Assembly (NCBI GenBank): GCA_947650285.1 | Contig: CANTFL010001407.1 | Span: forward strand, 62,001 to 126,000 | DNA: 64,000 nucleotides | Source: Hyaloperonospora brassicae | Taxonomy: Eukaryota > Oomycota > Peronosporomycetes > Peronosporales > Peronosporaceae | Direction: 5' to 3' | Shown: one piece after another, positions 1 through 10,321 of the stretch | How positions within the stretch are numbered: position 1 is the first letter of the stretch | Layout: every line of letters starts with the position of its first letter | Made by a program: the position numbers and the translations under genes | Notes under the pieces: model-generated | What the model was told of the DNA's origin: nothing | Database searches by the model: none | Seen by the model: only the letters and a program-made list of their open reading frames with translations

Positions 1-45
1 GCAACTTTCGTCAAGAGATTTGCAAATTCTCTTGATGTTGCTGGA

Positions 46-1047
46 TCAGTAGGGCGCTCCGCCACTACTGACCCCGACCATTTTTTGATGGTTGGCCTCG
101 CTGTTGCGGCTTTGCAACATCATCGGACCCTCGCCCTCCAGTTCTCCTACTGGTGGACGATTACTGCGCTCAGCACCGCGAGTTACTGAGCGGGGGACAC
201 TGCATTCATATGCGTAGTGTCCCAGCTTATGACAGCGATGGCATCTCACCGATCGCTTGTCATTCGCAGGGCGAGGTTTATCGCCCTCGACATTATAGAG
301 GTCCATTGGCTCTGGATATCCGACCGCTGATCGTCTCTGCGAACGAAATGGGGTCAGCGTAGTGTGAGCCTGTCTCACACTAAAGTCTTCCTGCTCCGCA
401 GCAAAGATTGCTTCAGAGAGCGTCTTTAGCTCTCCGCGGAACAGGAGGTCCCTGACGGGACCATCGGACAGCCCTTGAATGAATGTTGTGATCAACACAA
501 ATTCACTTACATGGTTCACTACCACGCAGATTGCAATGTAGCGTACATGCTGAGCGTAAACGTGAATCTTACGCTTACCCTGTTTGATTCCGAGGAGTTC
601 ATATAGTGTCCTGAACTCTGCCGTGGGAGGCTCAAACGTCTTACTGAGCAGGGTCTTGAAGATCCTCAACGACCCAAACACGTTTGGGTCGTGCAACTTG
701 CGATTCAGGGCCCAATTCCTGGCGTCCACTGCCAAGTACGACTGAGTGAATTCAACTTGCATTCACTCGTTGTCGATGCGACGGGCCTCGATGGCATCGT
801 CGATTTCGACGAGCCATATTAACAGGGAGTCGTCCTCGGCTCCGTGATACTTGGAGATCTCTAGCTTTAGAGAACCCGGTCGACGCTCTCGTGTCGACTG
901 CGCGGACTGAGACTGTCTCAGTTCTTCGTTCCGCTGGTGATCTTGTTTTTGCAACAAGGTCACCTGCGCTCGCGACTCATCAAGTTCTCGTTGCAAGAAC
1001 TTGCTAATGACAGTATGCTGCAGGCCTCTATCCCTTGTGGATAACAT
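46..1047 (-). pseudogene. gag: gag polyprotein of element A, partial, one in-frame stop
   Basis: Nucleocapsid/capsid-type Gag, which packages the element RNA in cytoplasmic particles. Start at 1047 follows the PBS by about 165 nt of leader. The first 94 codons end in a TGA at 763-765, and the same frame continues with an ATG at 762 for another 238 codons, so this is one gene with a single nonsense change. The C-terminal part has an intact CX2CX4HX4C zinc knuckle (CHRCHKLGHYAYEC, about 202-243). The capsid part carries the EFRTLYELLGIKQGKRK segment, also recognisable in element C. The frame ends near position 46, before any protease motif in the window. Assignment to gypsy Gag is firm; whether the stop is real or a sequencing error cannot be told. 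Confidence 0.85.
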
Positions 1048-1211
1048 GGCTTAGATAGCTTCTTCGCCAACGGTCGAACTCATTCGTTTGATCGCACTCC
1101 ATTCGATATCGCTTAAATACGAGTAGCTTTCACGGGTTCCGTGAAATCTGTCGCCTTCGACTTCGTCCAACATGTTCATGTTGGGCGATGCGAGTGTGGT
1201 CCTTGGACGGA

Positions 1212-1227
1212 CTACAAAGTGCTACCA
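1212..1227 (-). promoter_or_regulatory. Primer-binding site of element A
   Basis: On the minus strand this reads TGGTAGCACTTTGTAG, two bases inside the LTR end. It begins with the TGG expected opposite a tRNA 3' CCA. The same TGGTAGCAC core sits at the same place in B and F. Confidence 0.7.
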
Positions 1228-1229
1228 GG

Positions 1230-1670
1230 TGTAACGGTGCACCGACAACTACGTACTGGTCAACCAGTACGGAGTTTATTATCACTGACTGTAGTGATAG
1301 TTAGTGCCCAGCTAGGTGTAGAGCTACACAGAGGAAGGCATGACGACTAAGGTGAAAGACTCTGGTCGTAGAAAAAGTAAAACTGTTATTGATATAAATA
1401 AGTCCTATAACTCTTGTATCTCTGTTTGTCCTGATTTAATTATACTAATATACCTATACGTATGGTGACGTCTACTCACCACCCATTGCGCGCGTCTAGC
1501 AGCGATTGGTGGGTTGATATCATCACGATGTCAACCAATGAGTAGCCCTTCGGTCATCTTCAACAATAATATCATACTCTGTGACATTGTTAAAAGAATA
1601 TTCATCGTAATATTCTTTAGTGTCATTCTATCATTAATGACAATATCATGTAAAGGGCTACCCCGTTACA
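1230..1670 (-). repeat. 5' LTR of element A
   Basis: 441 bp bounded by the short inverted repeats TGTAAC and GTTACA. It aligns along its length with both LTRs of element C and with the solo LTR at 13.4 kb. It contains the conserved LTR core at 1477-1510 (CCCATTGCGCGCGTCTAGCA). Near its left end is a short inverted repeat around GTACTGG/CCAGTAC. Confidence 0.85.
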
Positions 1671-1676
1671 AATGGC

Positions 1677-2600
1677 AACGGATGCAGACAAACTATCCTG
1701 CAGCGGCCACCTTCTATCTTGAGACAATCTGGTTGACGCACAAGAAGAAGTTCATCAAGGCGTGGGTCCCGCGTAATCCGTGTTACAAATATATTGCAAT
1801 TTCTCTATTTGAAGGAGGTCACGCAACACACCGGCTGGATTAAAGTATTTACCGGCAATCTAGCGACCGTCTACGAAAATTGACGTTGGATTATACTCAA
1901 CAGAGGTCGCAGATCATTCAGAATACGGCATTAAAGAAGGCGCGCATCTTGCTGAAACATCAATCCTAGTTCTGGGCTAACGTGGTCAAAAAGATGTCCT
2001 TTGCGGCGCTTAATGAATCTTTCGACCAGAATCTACTCGCTCTTTACGTGCCAGCACCGGTGCTCTGCCTTGTTCACAGACGTAGTTAGCTGCAATGAAG
2101 ATATTCTGTTGTCGTGCGCTCAATCGCATGCTGGTGATTTAGGAAAGCCTGAGTTATCTGATTTCCGCGTGCATTGGTGGCTTTAGCAACCAAGCGTTAC
2201 AACAATGGATGCTTTGCAGCCGGAAGAGTCGCTAGTTAGCTTAATGGCAAACATCTGCGAGAAGTAAGAAATACTCGCGCTTCATCAGAAAGCTGTTTAT
2301 AGTGTAACACCTTGTAAACTTATTGAATCTAGTCATTCAGTGTTGTTGAGAATCCTGATATAATATGAAGGCGCGGCCGTCCTTAAGGATATACCAACCG
2401 CGAGTCACATTTATCACAGAGAAATCCCTCGGAAATTATCTCCACTAAAATGTAGATTAATGGTGGTAAGTGGAAGCGTACATTCGGGGAGTGCCATGAA
2501 GAAGGGCGTAACACCGGAATTTGTCGCGTTCGCCGTCAAAGACCAGCATCGCGGGTTTAGGCTTCCAATCCTTTTTACAGCTCCTTAGCATTCTATGTGT
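1677..2600 (+). pseudogene. MULE-type (Mutator-like) transposase relic
   Basis: A plus-strand frame runs from about 1677 to 2084 with stops at 1841 and 1967, then shifts. I read YLETIWL and EGGHATHRLD followed by a helical segment with QQRSQIIQ, then in another frame an LRASTGALPC segment resembling the SWIM-type zinc-binding region, then a DFRVHWWL segment. This order matches the C-terminal half of MULE/FAR1-type transposases as I remember them from oomycetes. The N-terminal catalytic half is missing: the left end abuts the LTR of element A, and element B begins at 2690. Beyond about 2350 similarity is only suggestive (possibly the start of an OTU-like region). Family call is inference without a search. 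Confidence 0.5.
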
Positions 2601-2689
2601 TTCCACATGTTGTGCTGAATAGTCGTTACACCGATAAAGTCGTCCGTTGCTTCAAATAGGTCGAATATGGGTGTGTGCTTGGGGTGTGG

Positions 2690-3220
2690 TGTAGCGGAGC
2701 TACACTGCACCTTAAATAGAGGAAGATTTCAACGCTCAACGAGCAACTTTGGTTCTACGAACCCGATGTAAAACGTCAACAGCTCAGAGAGCTAAGGTTT
2801 GGCTCGAAGAACCCGACTCAAAGAATCAACAAGCTCAGAGAGCTTACGGTTCCTGTTCCAGGGGGACCAAACGATTCAGAGAATCAACGCACAGAGTGCA
2901 CAAGGAGTAGCTGCCTTAACAAGGCGTTGCTATCTCCTCAACGATCACAAGACGCCTCAGAGAGGCACGTCTCTATCGGATCAAAACGGGAACTGAACTT
3001 TATTTATTCTTTTAACCTAAAAGAACACCTTAGAACAACGTAATTAATCTACTCGCTAATGTCCTGAGTAAAACCTCTCAAAAAATCTCGTAATCAATGG
3101 TTGACATACATCAGTCTTCAACAATTAATACTGTGTTCTAATATCATTTTAAAGGGGATCCCATACTTTGTGTGCACCACACCTATTGTCGACTACCAGT
3201 CAACGTGAAACCCCGTTACA
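2690..3220 (-). repeat. 3' LTR of element B
   Basis: 531 bp, begins TGTAGCGGAGC and ends CCGTTACA. It holds two tandem copies of a ~50 bp unit (2750-2850: ...GAACCCGA...CAGCTCAGAGAGCT...), where the 5' LTR at 9841 has one. The solo LTR at 28.9 kb also has two. Confidence 0.85.
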
Positions 3221-3233
3221 CCCCCATTTCGCC
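3221..3233 (-). other. Polypurine tract of element B
   Basis: Minus-strand GGCGAAATGGGGG immediately before the TGTAACGGGG start of the 3' LTR, the expected plus-strand primer position. Elements C and F have AAGGGGGTGA at the same place. Confidence 0.6.
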
Positions 3234-3434
3234 GGACTGACGTTATTACAAAACGCCAATCGAAGTCTTTCCTCGAAAAGGACGTTGTGCGTGCGCTTCA
3301 ATCTTCACGGTTTGCAAAGCTTAAAACACCATGGCATCGCCACTCAATGAGTCCTCGACTCTCTCTTCGCACTTTGGCAATGGTGTGGAGGTTAATTATG
3401 ATAGCGTACCGATATTCTTGGAGAAGAAAGGACA

Positions 3435-4674
3435 ATGTCCGACTCACCAGTGCAAGACGCACCGCCTCATACTGCACCGAACCCGTTTGCCGAGCGTATC
3501 GAAGCCAACGCGCCATCGGCGTCGCATTAATCATCCCTCGTGGTTGATGCCAGTATCACCAATCCGCTCTATGAGCAACAAAAGTTGGCTATCCAACGAG
3601 AGGAGAGCTCTCAGCGTCGTATGCAGCTTGATGCAACCCTTGAGGGTCGTCGTGGCTATCTTTTCACCCCACTAAATGTGGAAGAGCGTATACGCCAAAC
3701 GACAGGTCGTTGTACGGCAACGTGGGCCATTGGCGCTTAGCCAACATCTCCTATTGAGGTGGCGAGTCGACAGGTACTTCGCGAAAGGTACCTGCAACAT
3801 TACTTGACGACTCAGAGTCAATACAAGTTTTGACTTGACACGCAAGCACGGGGTGCACTGGTTCCACCGATGAAGGGTATATCCATCCTCCTATTCGCAG
3901 GCAAATATCAGGAAGAAGAAGACAACGATTTTGTTCGCTGGGTGCATCGGAAACGATACATCAGCAGAGTGTTAGCTCATAGAGCAAGTGCCAGTGTTGC
4001 AGACGTTCGTCTAGAAAGAATACATCGGTATTCACTCCAACCTTAAGGCTAGAGGCCAGTCGCAAACTTGCACACGCTATGCTCCGGTTGTGCCGGCTGA
4101 TGTGAGTGTTGGTCAAGAGGTGCATAACTACCCACCTGCTTCCACCACTATTAGTGAGAAGAGTCTTTGGTCGCAGGAGGACCCTTGCCGCGATGTTTAA
4201 AAACATCCAAGGCGTATGGGCAATCCTGCCGAAGGGGTGTCTTAAAATTCAATGAGTTCTCCGACTCCGGGTACCCTCGCCACTTCACCAGATACTGGTA
4301 TTAACCCTGACGACGACGTCGTTTCAGGAGTCGCTCCACATGAAACTGGCGGTTCCCTTGCTCATCAAGCAGCGTCGAGGATGGTCGGTATACCGAAGAA
4401 GGAGCATGAGAAGGTGCTTCTCGAGCGGAGTGGTCTCCGTGAGACATTGAGTAAGAACCCGAGTGCGCTATACACGATGCGAGCCCGTGTTGAGGTGTTG
4501 GAGTCGGGCCAAACCCGGATGGAGGTTCAGCTTTACTTCCTGATACGGATTCAGCAACCGATGTCAAGGCCAACCTACGCGGCGCAAGCGCCTCAAAGTT
4601 CACGTGGGACGGACCCCGATACGGCTTACGGAAGCCAACGCAGAACACGGGGTGTGTGCGCAGTTTGCGCGTAA
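3435..4674 (+). pseudogene. Antisense ORF of element B: gag-like segment plus coiled coil
   Basis: Opposite strand to gag-pol. A single plus frame runs from ATG 3435 to TAA 4044-4046, broken by stops at 3528, 3738 and 3831; a second frame runs 4252-4674. Visible parts: low-complexity N-terminus; charged helix (YEQQKLAIQREESSQRRMQ); PPMKGISILLFAGKY followed by EEEDNDFVRWV, which resembles the start of a retroelement Gag capsid domain; VADVRLER; then in the second frame a heptad-rich helix (EHEKVLLERSGLRETLS, then RARVEVLES). The decayed copy E has the same order, and codons 3993-4031 differ from E mostly by synonymous or conservative changes in this frame. The 4252-4674 part lies opposite the integrase C-terminal linker and part of the chromodomain, so both strands appear to code there. 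Function unknown; the gag resemblance is inference. Confidence 0.55.
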
Positions 4675-6075
4675 AGTTGAGCGTATACGCAAGTCCCTTC
4701 TTGTCGACGACCGTGAATGGTTCAATGAAGCGCGGGCGCAACTTTGTCTTGGAGACAGCGGACACTACATTTGTAAGTAGGTTTTTGGCATTGAGTAGAA
4801 CTTGGTCTCCGACCTCATAACGTTCAATACAACCTCTGCCTTTAGCATCAGCTTGTTCCTTCTGCTTGCCTTGGCTATCAGCCAGTTCGTCACGCACATG
4901 TCGTAAGACATGCAATAGCGTTGCGAGAAACGCGCTTACCTGTTTTTGAACAGTAGCAGGGCTGATATCAGCAAGCCGATCGGCAACTCCTCCTCCACCA
5001 AGCCCTGAACCACGCAGTGGTAGCGTTAAAGGAACGCGAGTGTGTATGAGACCATCGACATAAAACGGTGTGTAGCCGGTGGAGGCATGCACGGCGTTAT
5101 TTAACGCAAAATCAACGACAGGGAGCATCGAACTCCAAAGCTTAGGCGTTTCAGCGCAAACACTGCGCAAGATGTCACCGATGATGCGATTTACTCGCTC
5201 GGTTTAACCATCATTCTGCGGATGATCCGCCGTGGATATGTCCGATATTGTGCCGAGTACCTTGAAGATGGATTTCCAAAACTTCCCAGTAAAGCGAGGA
5301 TCTTTATCGGAGATAATTGCCAACGGCAATCCGTGTTGTCGTAACACTCGATCTATAAAAAGGGTAGCTGTACCCTCACCATCAAATGAAATCGGCACTG
5401 CCGCTAAATGACCCATCGTGCTCAAACGGTCAACAAAGACCACAATATCATAATTGCCATACGAATCTTTCGGTAAACCGAACAGGAAATCCATGATGAT
5501 GGACCCCCAAAATCCCTTTGGTACAAGCAACTAGCCATCTGCGCGGCCACGTGAGGTGAGGGTTTTACCCGTTGACACGTTTCACACGTACGCACATATG
5601 TGCTCACCCATTTGTATAGTTGAGGCCACCAGTAGCATTGGATAACTGAGCCGTAGGTCTTCTTACGACCGAGATGACCACTCAACGCAGTATCATGTGC
5701 ATCATAGAGGATCCGATACTTCAAATCCTCATCATGAGGGACAACGATGCGAGGGGTATCCTCCACATCCGTGCTATAGCACAACAGGCCTTGATCGATG
5801 GAATATCGATGTAACCTCGCACGTAACCGTGCCGACAATTCTATGTCCGAGTCCTTAAAGTCCTCGCTCCATAGAGCACGCAGCAGAGCTACACAGTGTT
5901 CATCCTTGGCATATGCCGTACGGATTATGTCAGTGACCGACGACGACAGAGTCGTAACATGAGCAAGCTTATAGTCAGGCCTGCGTGACAACGCGTAATC
6001 CAAAGCATTCTGCTTGCCCGGCTTATACTTCACCTCAAAGTTGTACTCGGCAAATAAGGAAAGCCAACGAGCCAT
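4151..6075 (-). pseudogene. pol (IN): Integrase with C-terminal chromodomain, element B
   Basis: Inserts the cDNA into the genome; the chromodomain is known to bind modified histones in chromoviruses. Starts at the end of RNase H (MARWLSLFAEYNFEVKYKPG). The zinc-binding N-terminus shows YDAHDTALSGHLGRKKTYG then CETCQRV. The catalytic core (5204-5530) has IIMDFLFGLPKD for the first Asp and IISDKDPRF for the second; after NDG an in-frame TAA precedes TERVNR, which holds the Glu, so all three acidic residues survive. The C-terminal barrel shows RFIEPFTVV and LRTHPVF. A Pro/Ser-rich linker leads to a chromodomain with RQFHVERLLKRRRRQG, a stop, then YQYLVKWRGYPESENS, ending at the stop at 4151. 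A frameshift separates zinc domain and core near 5500. Confidence 0.85.
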
Positions 6076-6400
6076 TATCTGAGAGAAGTGAGGCGACTGG
6101 GTTTCAGTGCTCAGTGATGCATGATCTGTATCGATAACAAACGGCTTAGAGCCAAGAAGATGAACTCTGAATTTGACGAGAGCCTACTTCATTGCAAGTA
6201 GCTCTTTTTCATGAACAGGATAGTCCTTTTCTGCAGCCTTCAGCTGCCGGGACTCAAACGCAATAATGCGTTCCCGTCCATCAGAGTATGTCTGTAACAG
6301 GGCGCTGCCTATGGCAAAGTAGGATGCGTCACAGACAACACTGAAAGATCGATCAGGATCAGGCAAAGCCAAGATTGGCGCATGAAGGAGACTCTCCTAA
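6076..6400 (-). pseudogene. pol (RH): RNase H domain, element B
   Basis: Degrades template RNA during cDNA synthesis. FSVVCDASYFAIGSALLQ carries the first catalytic Asp, and YPVHEKELLAMK the Glu region. A stop after KELLAMK (about 6184) interrupts the frame; reading on gives TDHASLSTE-type sequence to 6075, where the integrase frame begins. Same order as gypsy pol; continuous with the RT thumb at 6397-6666. Confidence 0.8.
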
Positions 6401-7486
6401 ACTGCTTGGAAAGCATCATGCTCGGTAATAGTCCAGCACCATTCCACATCCTTTTTGAGGAGATTGGATAATGGCCGAGCCATATCTGCGTAATTCGCAC
6501 TGTACTTGTGCAAGTATTTAGCAAGGCCAAGCCACTTGCGTAAGTCCGTTAAGTTCTTTGGAACCAGCCAATCAACTATGGCTTTTACCCTAGCGGGATC
6601 CGCACTAAGAGCTCGCTCACCAATAAGCACCCTAAACAGGAAATCTCTTCGGCACCATAGATGCACTTAGACGCGTTGTCGTACAACTTATTCGTGCGCA
6701 TGCACTCGAGCACCGCTCGTAATCGGTCAATGTGATTGTCCACATCTGACCGACCGTTCATAGCACGACTATGGACAAAGATGTCATCAAAGTATGTCTG
6801 CGCATAACCTCTGTGAGGTCTGAACAATTGTGTCACAAGACGATTAAATGTAGCCGGGCATTTGATAACCCTTGCAGCATAACAAGCCACCCCCAGAGCA
6901 TACCGCTTGGAGTGCTGACCGCTGTCAGCGGAACATCGCTCTCTAGCATGAGCAGCTGGTAAAAACCATCGACTAAGTTGAGCGCACTGTACATTGTACA
7001 TCCCACCATATTGTTCTGAAGAACTTCTTTCCTCGAAATTGGTGTCTGAGCCGGGATGGTGGCCGCATTAAGCTTATTGTAAGCATGAACAATGCGCCAC
7101 TTCCCATTGGGCTTTCTGACACAGAAGGTCGGTGTCGAATGGGGAGATTTTCTCTCATGTACCATTCCTGCCGCGTGCTTTTCACGAAAGAAGTCGTCAA
7201 TGACGTCACACTGTTCCTTCGGTAAAGGCAACTGCCGTGTTACGCAGTATTTGGTTCCAGGAACTAGCTCAATTTCATGACGTACACCTCTATCGGGAGG
7301 CAAGACGGACGGTGGGTTGTGACACACCACGTCCTGAAAATCCTTTGCCAAAGTACAGAACGGATCAAGAGGATCCTTAAGGATCGAAAATCTACGACGA
7401 GCATCCAGTGCCACCCTTGTGTCCTCAAGGACAGACTCGTCCAATAACGAGGATGAGTTCAGCTCAATATCTGGTCGAATGACCAC
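6401..7486 (-). pseudogene. pol (RT): Reverse transcriptase, element B
   Basis: Copies element RNA into DNA. N-terminal part 7486-6833 contains [38 protein letters not shown] and [16 protein letters not shown]. The active-site motif TYFDDIF is intact (plus coordinates 6783-6794) in the overlapping frame 7001-6585, so one frameshift lies near 6850. Thumb sequence follows at 6666-6397 (WLGLAKYLHKYSANYADMARPLSNLLKK). Apart from the shifts the domain reads well, so decay is mild. Confidence 0.85.
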
Positions 7487-7510
7487 TAACTCAGATAATT
7501 CTCCTGACTA

Positions 7511-8304
7511 CTAGGCTTGGCTAAATTCGTCGTCAGACGTTTCGTCGAGGTCAAAGAGCGTATCCAATGATGGAAGGGTCTTTAGACAAATGTTGACATC
7601 AATATGGCCAGTCAACCCATTGACAAGTGTACATAGTGTGTCATTTCTATTATCACTTCGTGTCTTCTTAGACTTTGGGCGCTTTACAATTGTCACACGA
7701 CGCTGAGATTGTTTTCTCAAAGAAACTTTACGCCTCCTAGATCCGGTACAGTAGGGTCCTCGTGGTTGCTCTTCATCTCAGCACGCTCTATACGAGAGCT
7801 CATGCCTTGAACGACATCTGGTGAAGTGTTACGTAACTCGAACACTTTACCCAGTGGATTTACACGTACTACTTCACGTACAGCATCCGGGCCTAGCTCT
7901 GAACACTCTGTCTTCTCGCCACCAATGTCATTTCCGACATTCAGTGAGGTGCCATCTCGGCCACCCTCACTCGGTAGAATTTCACGTGCCACCCCACTCA
8001 CATCAGAGGAATTACATTCTTGATATCTAGGCCCTAGGCCAAACGTGCCTGCAGCATGCAGTGACTCAGCATCACAACGAGTATCACTCGACGGAGTACA
8101 ACTTCCTTCACATACGGTAAAAGGTATCTGCTTAATATTCATGTTAGCATTGGAGTTAACTAACTCTGACATACCAATTTCCAGCACATTTACATCTTCC
8201 GTCAATGGCTCGCGCCAATAGCGTTTTTGTTGTCTAGCAGAAGTGGCTACATGACTCTCCAAAACATGAATAGGAACATTGCGCCTAAGGTCTTTTACCT
8301 CCAA
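7511..8304 (-). pseudogene. Protease-RT linker region of element B pol
   Basis: Two consecutive frames (8304-7717, 195 codons; 7720-7511, 69 codons) between protease and RT. The first is rich in Ser, Glu, Gly and Asn; the second is basic at its start (RKQSQRRVTIVKRPKSKKTRS) and acidic at its end (FDLDETSDDEFSQ). No recognised domain. Position and frame suggest it is part of the polyprotein, a long variable spacer as in element F, not a separate gene. Confidence 0.55.
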
Positions 8305-8749
8305 TCACTCCATGGATCATGGCGTTCAAGCCAAGCCATACCTCGGATGAGATCATATCTCGAATCCAAATCGAGGACAAGACATCGTTTAATACCGTCA
8401 AAGTCCAAATAATTCTTATCTAAGTTCAACGAAACTTTAGGCACCGTGACGAGATCACCAGTCGCTAAACGAACGGTGATCGAATCACCTTCATGCGCTT
8501 GAGCGCTTCAGCGTATCGTTGACTAACCTCAAGGTAACGACGTCGAGCATAATTACATGATGCTCCGGAGTCGATCAAGATCGACCAATGCTTCTCAAAG
8601 CCTTTAACTTTCGCCTCGACGACTAACATGCCAGGATTGTATCCACGCTCTGTGCTGACGGGCATGGAGCTCTTTGGGGATAAGCCCTGTTTCACTCTAC
8701 CTCGTAGAAAGTGAATGAGCTCAGTTCTACCCCAGTAGGGCGCCTGCAC
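8305..8749 (-). pseudogene. pol (PR): Aspartic protease domain, element B
   Basis: Cleaves the polyprotein. The catalytic turn is intact: ILIDSGASCNYARR near 8550-8580. The second half is legible in the frame leading into the linker: LVLDLDSRYDLIRGMAWLERHDP, cognate to the DLILGMPWL motif of gypsy proteases. A break between 8465 and about 8420 separates the halves. Confidence 0.8.
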
Positions 8750-9782
8750 CTACTGGGTGTCGACGTTTTCCCGTGCCATACCAGACTTCTGGTTGGAGCT
8801 GGGGTTTCGACCCATATGAGTTGGTCGTTGCTTACGCAAAGGACAGATGGGGCGCAAGTGTTTAGTGCCTCCGCACATGTAACAGCGCCTAAATTCCTGT
8901 CGTTGCTCTACATCAGGAAGCTCTGCTTTACCTTCATCTTCATCATGGCTGAGATCCATCGGTTCTGGCTCACAGTTTGCCGAGGTGCTCGCAGAGGTTG
9001 CCCTTGCAAAGCCCGGGTTGTACCCATTCCAACCAAGTCTGGCCGACTTGTAGTTGTGCTCAGCATTTTGAGCGATGCTAACAGCCTCCTCAAAAGTAGA
9101 GGGATGGACCCGAAACAACTCGGTCCTGGCAACTCCATTACGAAGACCTTCCATGAAGACAGTCACACAGACTGTATCAGTGAGAGGGTCAGAATGCATA
9201 GCAGCCATTGGTGTTTTCAACTCTTGGACATAGTCCGGTAGCTCATTGTTACCCTGACGGGTAGACGAGAAGCGTGAGCGCACGCGATAGGACTGGTTAG
9301 GTGGCGAGATAACTCGCAATAGGTCTAACTCGAGCAAATGCCATGTGGGAAACGCCAAGTCGAGACGTGCCACACGTCAGAGCCCAATCTATAATTCTCT
9401 CATCGAGATTGGAGATATCCAGCGAGGCCCGCTGATAATCCAGTGAGATAAGGCCAAAGCTCATGGCCATCTCAATATCACGAATCCAGAGGGTCAGGTT
9501 TCCCCCTCCCTTCCCGGTGTAATGTTTAACGTCCACCCGAAGGGGACGAGGTTTAACCTCTTCTGGTGGCATCGCCACGTAGCATGTTGGCATAGCTGAC
9601 GCTACTTGGTTTTGAACCTGCCCTAAAAGGGCCGTTTCAAACTGCATGAAGACCTCGACTCGTGCATTGAGCAAATAGGGACCTTGTGAAGCTAAAAACT
9701 CTACATACTCAGGGCCTATGGAAGCGGTCAGCTTATCAAGCGCGACCTTTTGGGCCTCAGAGAGGGGTGTGGATTGCTCCAT
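8750..9782 (-). pseudogene. gag: gag polyprotein, element B
   Basis: Gag of the B family. The first frame (9782-9297) opens with MEQSTPLSEAQKVALDKL and contains PLRVDVKHYTGKGGGNLTLW, the capsid N-terminal signature. A frameshift around 9300-9370 moves to 9373-8750, with SRFSSTRQGNNELPDYVQEL, VFMEGLRNGVARTELFR and an intact zinc knuckle CYMCGGTKHLRPIC (about 8843-8883). About 340 codons when read across the shift, a normal size. The start lies about 40 nt past the PBS. Confidence 0.88.
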
Positions 9783-9822
9783 GCTTACAGAGTATCAGTC
9801 GTAACGACTCAGGCGTAGATTG

Positions 9823-9838
9823 ACTACTAGTGCTACCA
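9823..9838 (-). promoter_or_regulatory. Primer-binding site of element B
   Basis: Minus strand TGGTAGCACTAGTAGT, two bases inside the 5' LTR (9841). Same TGGTAGCAC core as A and F. Confidence 0.7.
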
Positions 9839-9840
9839 AG

Positions 9841-10321
9841 TGTTGCGGAGCTACACATCTCCTTAAGTCAGAGGAAGACTTAACGCTCTTACGAGCAACT
9901 TTGGTTCTACGAACCCGACTCAGAGAGTCAACAAGCTCAGAGAGCTTACGGTCCCTGTTACAGGGAGAACAAACGATTTAAAAGAATCACAGCACCGAGT
10001 GAACTAAGAGTAGCAACTTTTACAGGTATTGCTACCTCCTCAAATGATCGCCAGTCGCCTTAGAGGAGCACGTATCTTTCGGATTAAAATGTAAATTGAA
10101 CTTCATATCTTTATTTAACCGAGAAGAATACCTTAGAACAAAGTAATTAACCCACTCGCTAATGGCCTAAATAAACCTCTCAAAAGATCTCGTAAACAAT
10201 GGTTGACATACATCAGTCTTCACCATTGATAATGTGTTCTAATATGACTTTAAAGAAAACCCCATCCCTTGTGTGCACCACACCTATTGTCGACTACCAG
10301 ACGACGTGTATTTCCGTGTCA
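9841..10321 (-). repeat. 5' LTR of element B
   Basis: 481 bp, begins TGTTGCGGAGC and ends CGTGTCA. Aligns with 2690-3220 throughout but lacks one ~50 bp tandem unit and differs most strongly in its last 25 bp. Confidence 0.83.

Larger units (their letters stand above)
1..1670 (-). mobile_element. Ty3/gypsy element A, 5' part (window-truncated)
   Basis: Minus-strand LTR retrotransposon whose 5' end lies in the window: LTR at 1230-1670, primer-binding site at 1212-1227, leader, then gag running off the left edge. Protease and pol must lie outside the window. Gag and LTR match those of element C (34.2-41.9 kb), so A and C are one family. The right end abuts a MULE transposase relic, suggesting A landed in or beside it; its target-site duplication cannot be checked because the other end is missing. 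Confidence 0.85.
2690..10321 (-). mobile_element. Ty3/gypsy chromovirus-like element B, both LTRs
   Basis: 7.6 kb element read on the minus strand: 5' LTR 9841-10321, PBS, gag, protease, linker, RT, RNase H, integrase with C-terminal chromodomain, plus-strand antisense frame, 3' LTR 2690-3220. Only a handful of stops or frameshifts break gag-pol, so it is the best-preserved pol in the window. The LTRs differ by roughly a tenth of positions plus a ~50 bp unit, so the insertion is older than C or F, and no clear target-site duplication remains (TGTGG left, CGGAA right). Confidence 0.88.

Noticed and set aside
4301..4674. Initially took the whole minus frame 5170-4301 as the only coding strand and the plus frame 4252-4674 as a shadow
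   Set aside because: Copy E keeps the coiled-coil pattern in the same plus frame, so it was kept as a probable part of the antisense gene.
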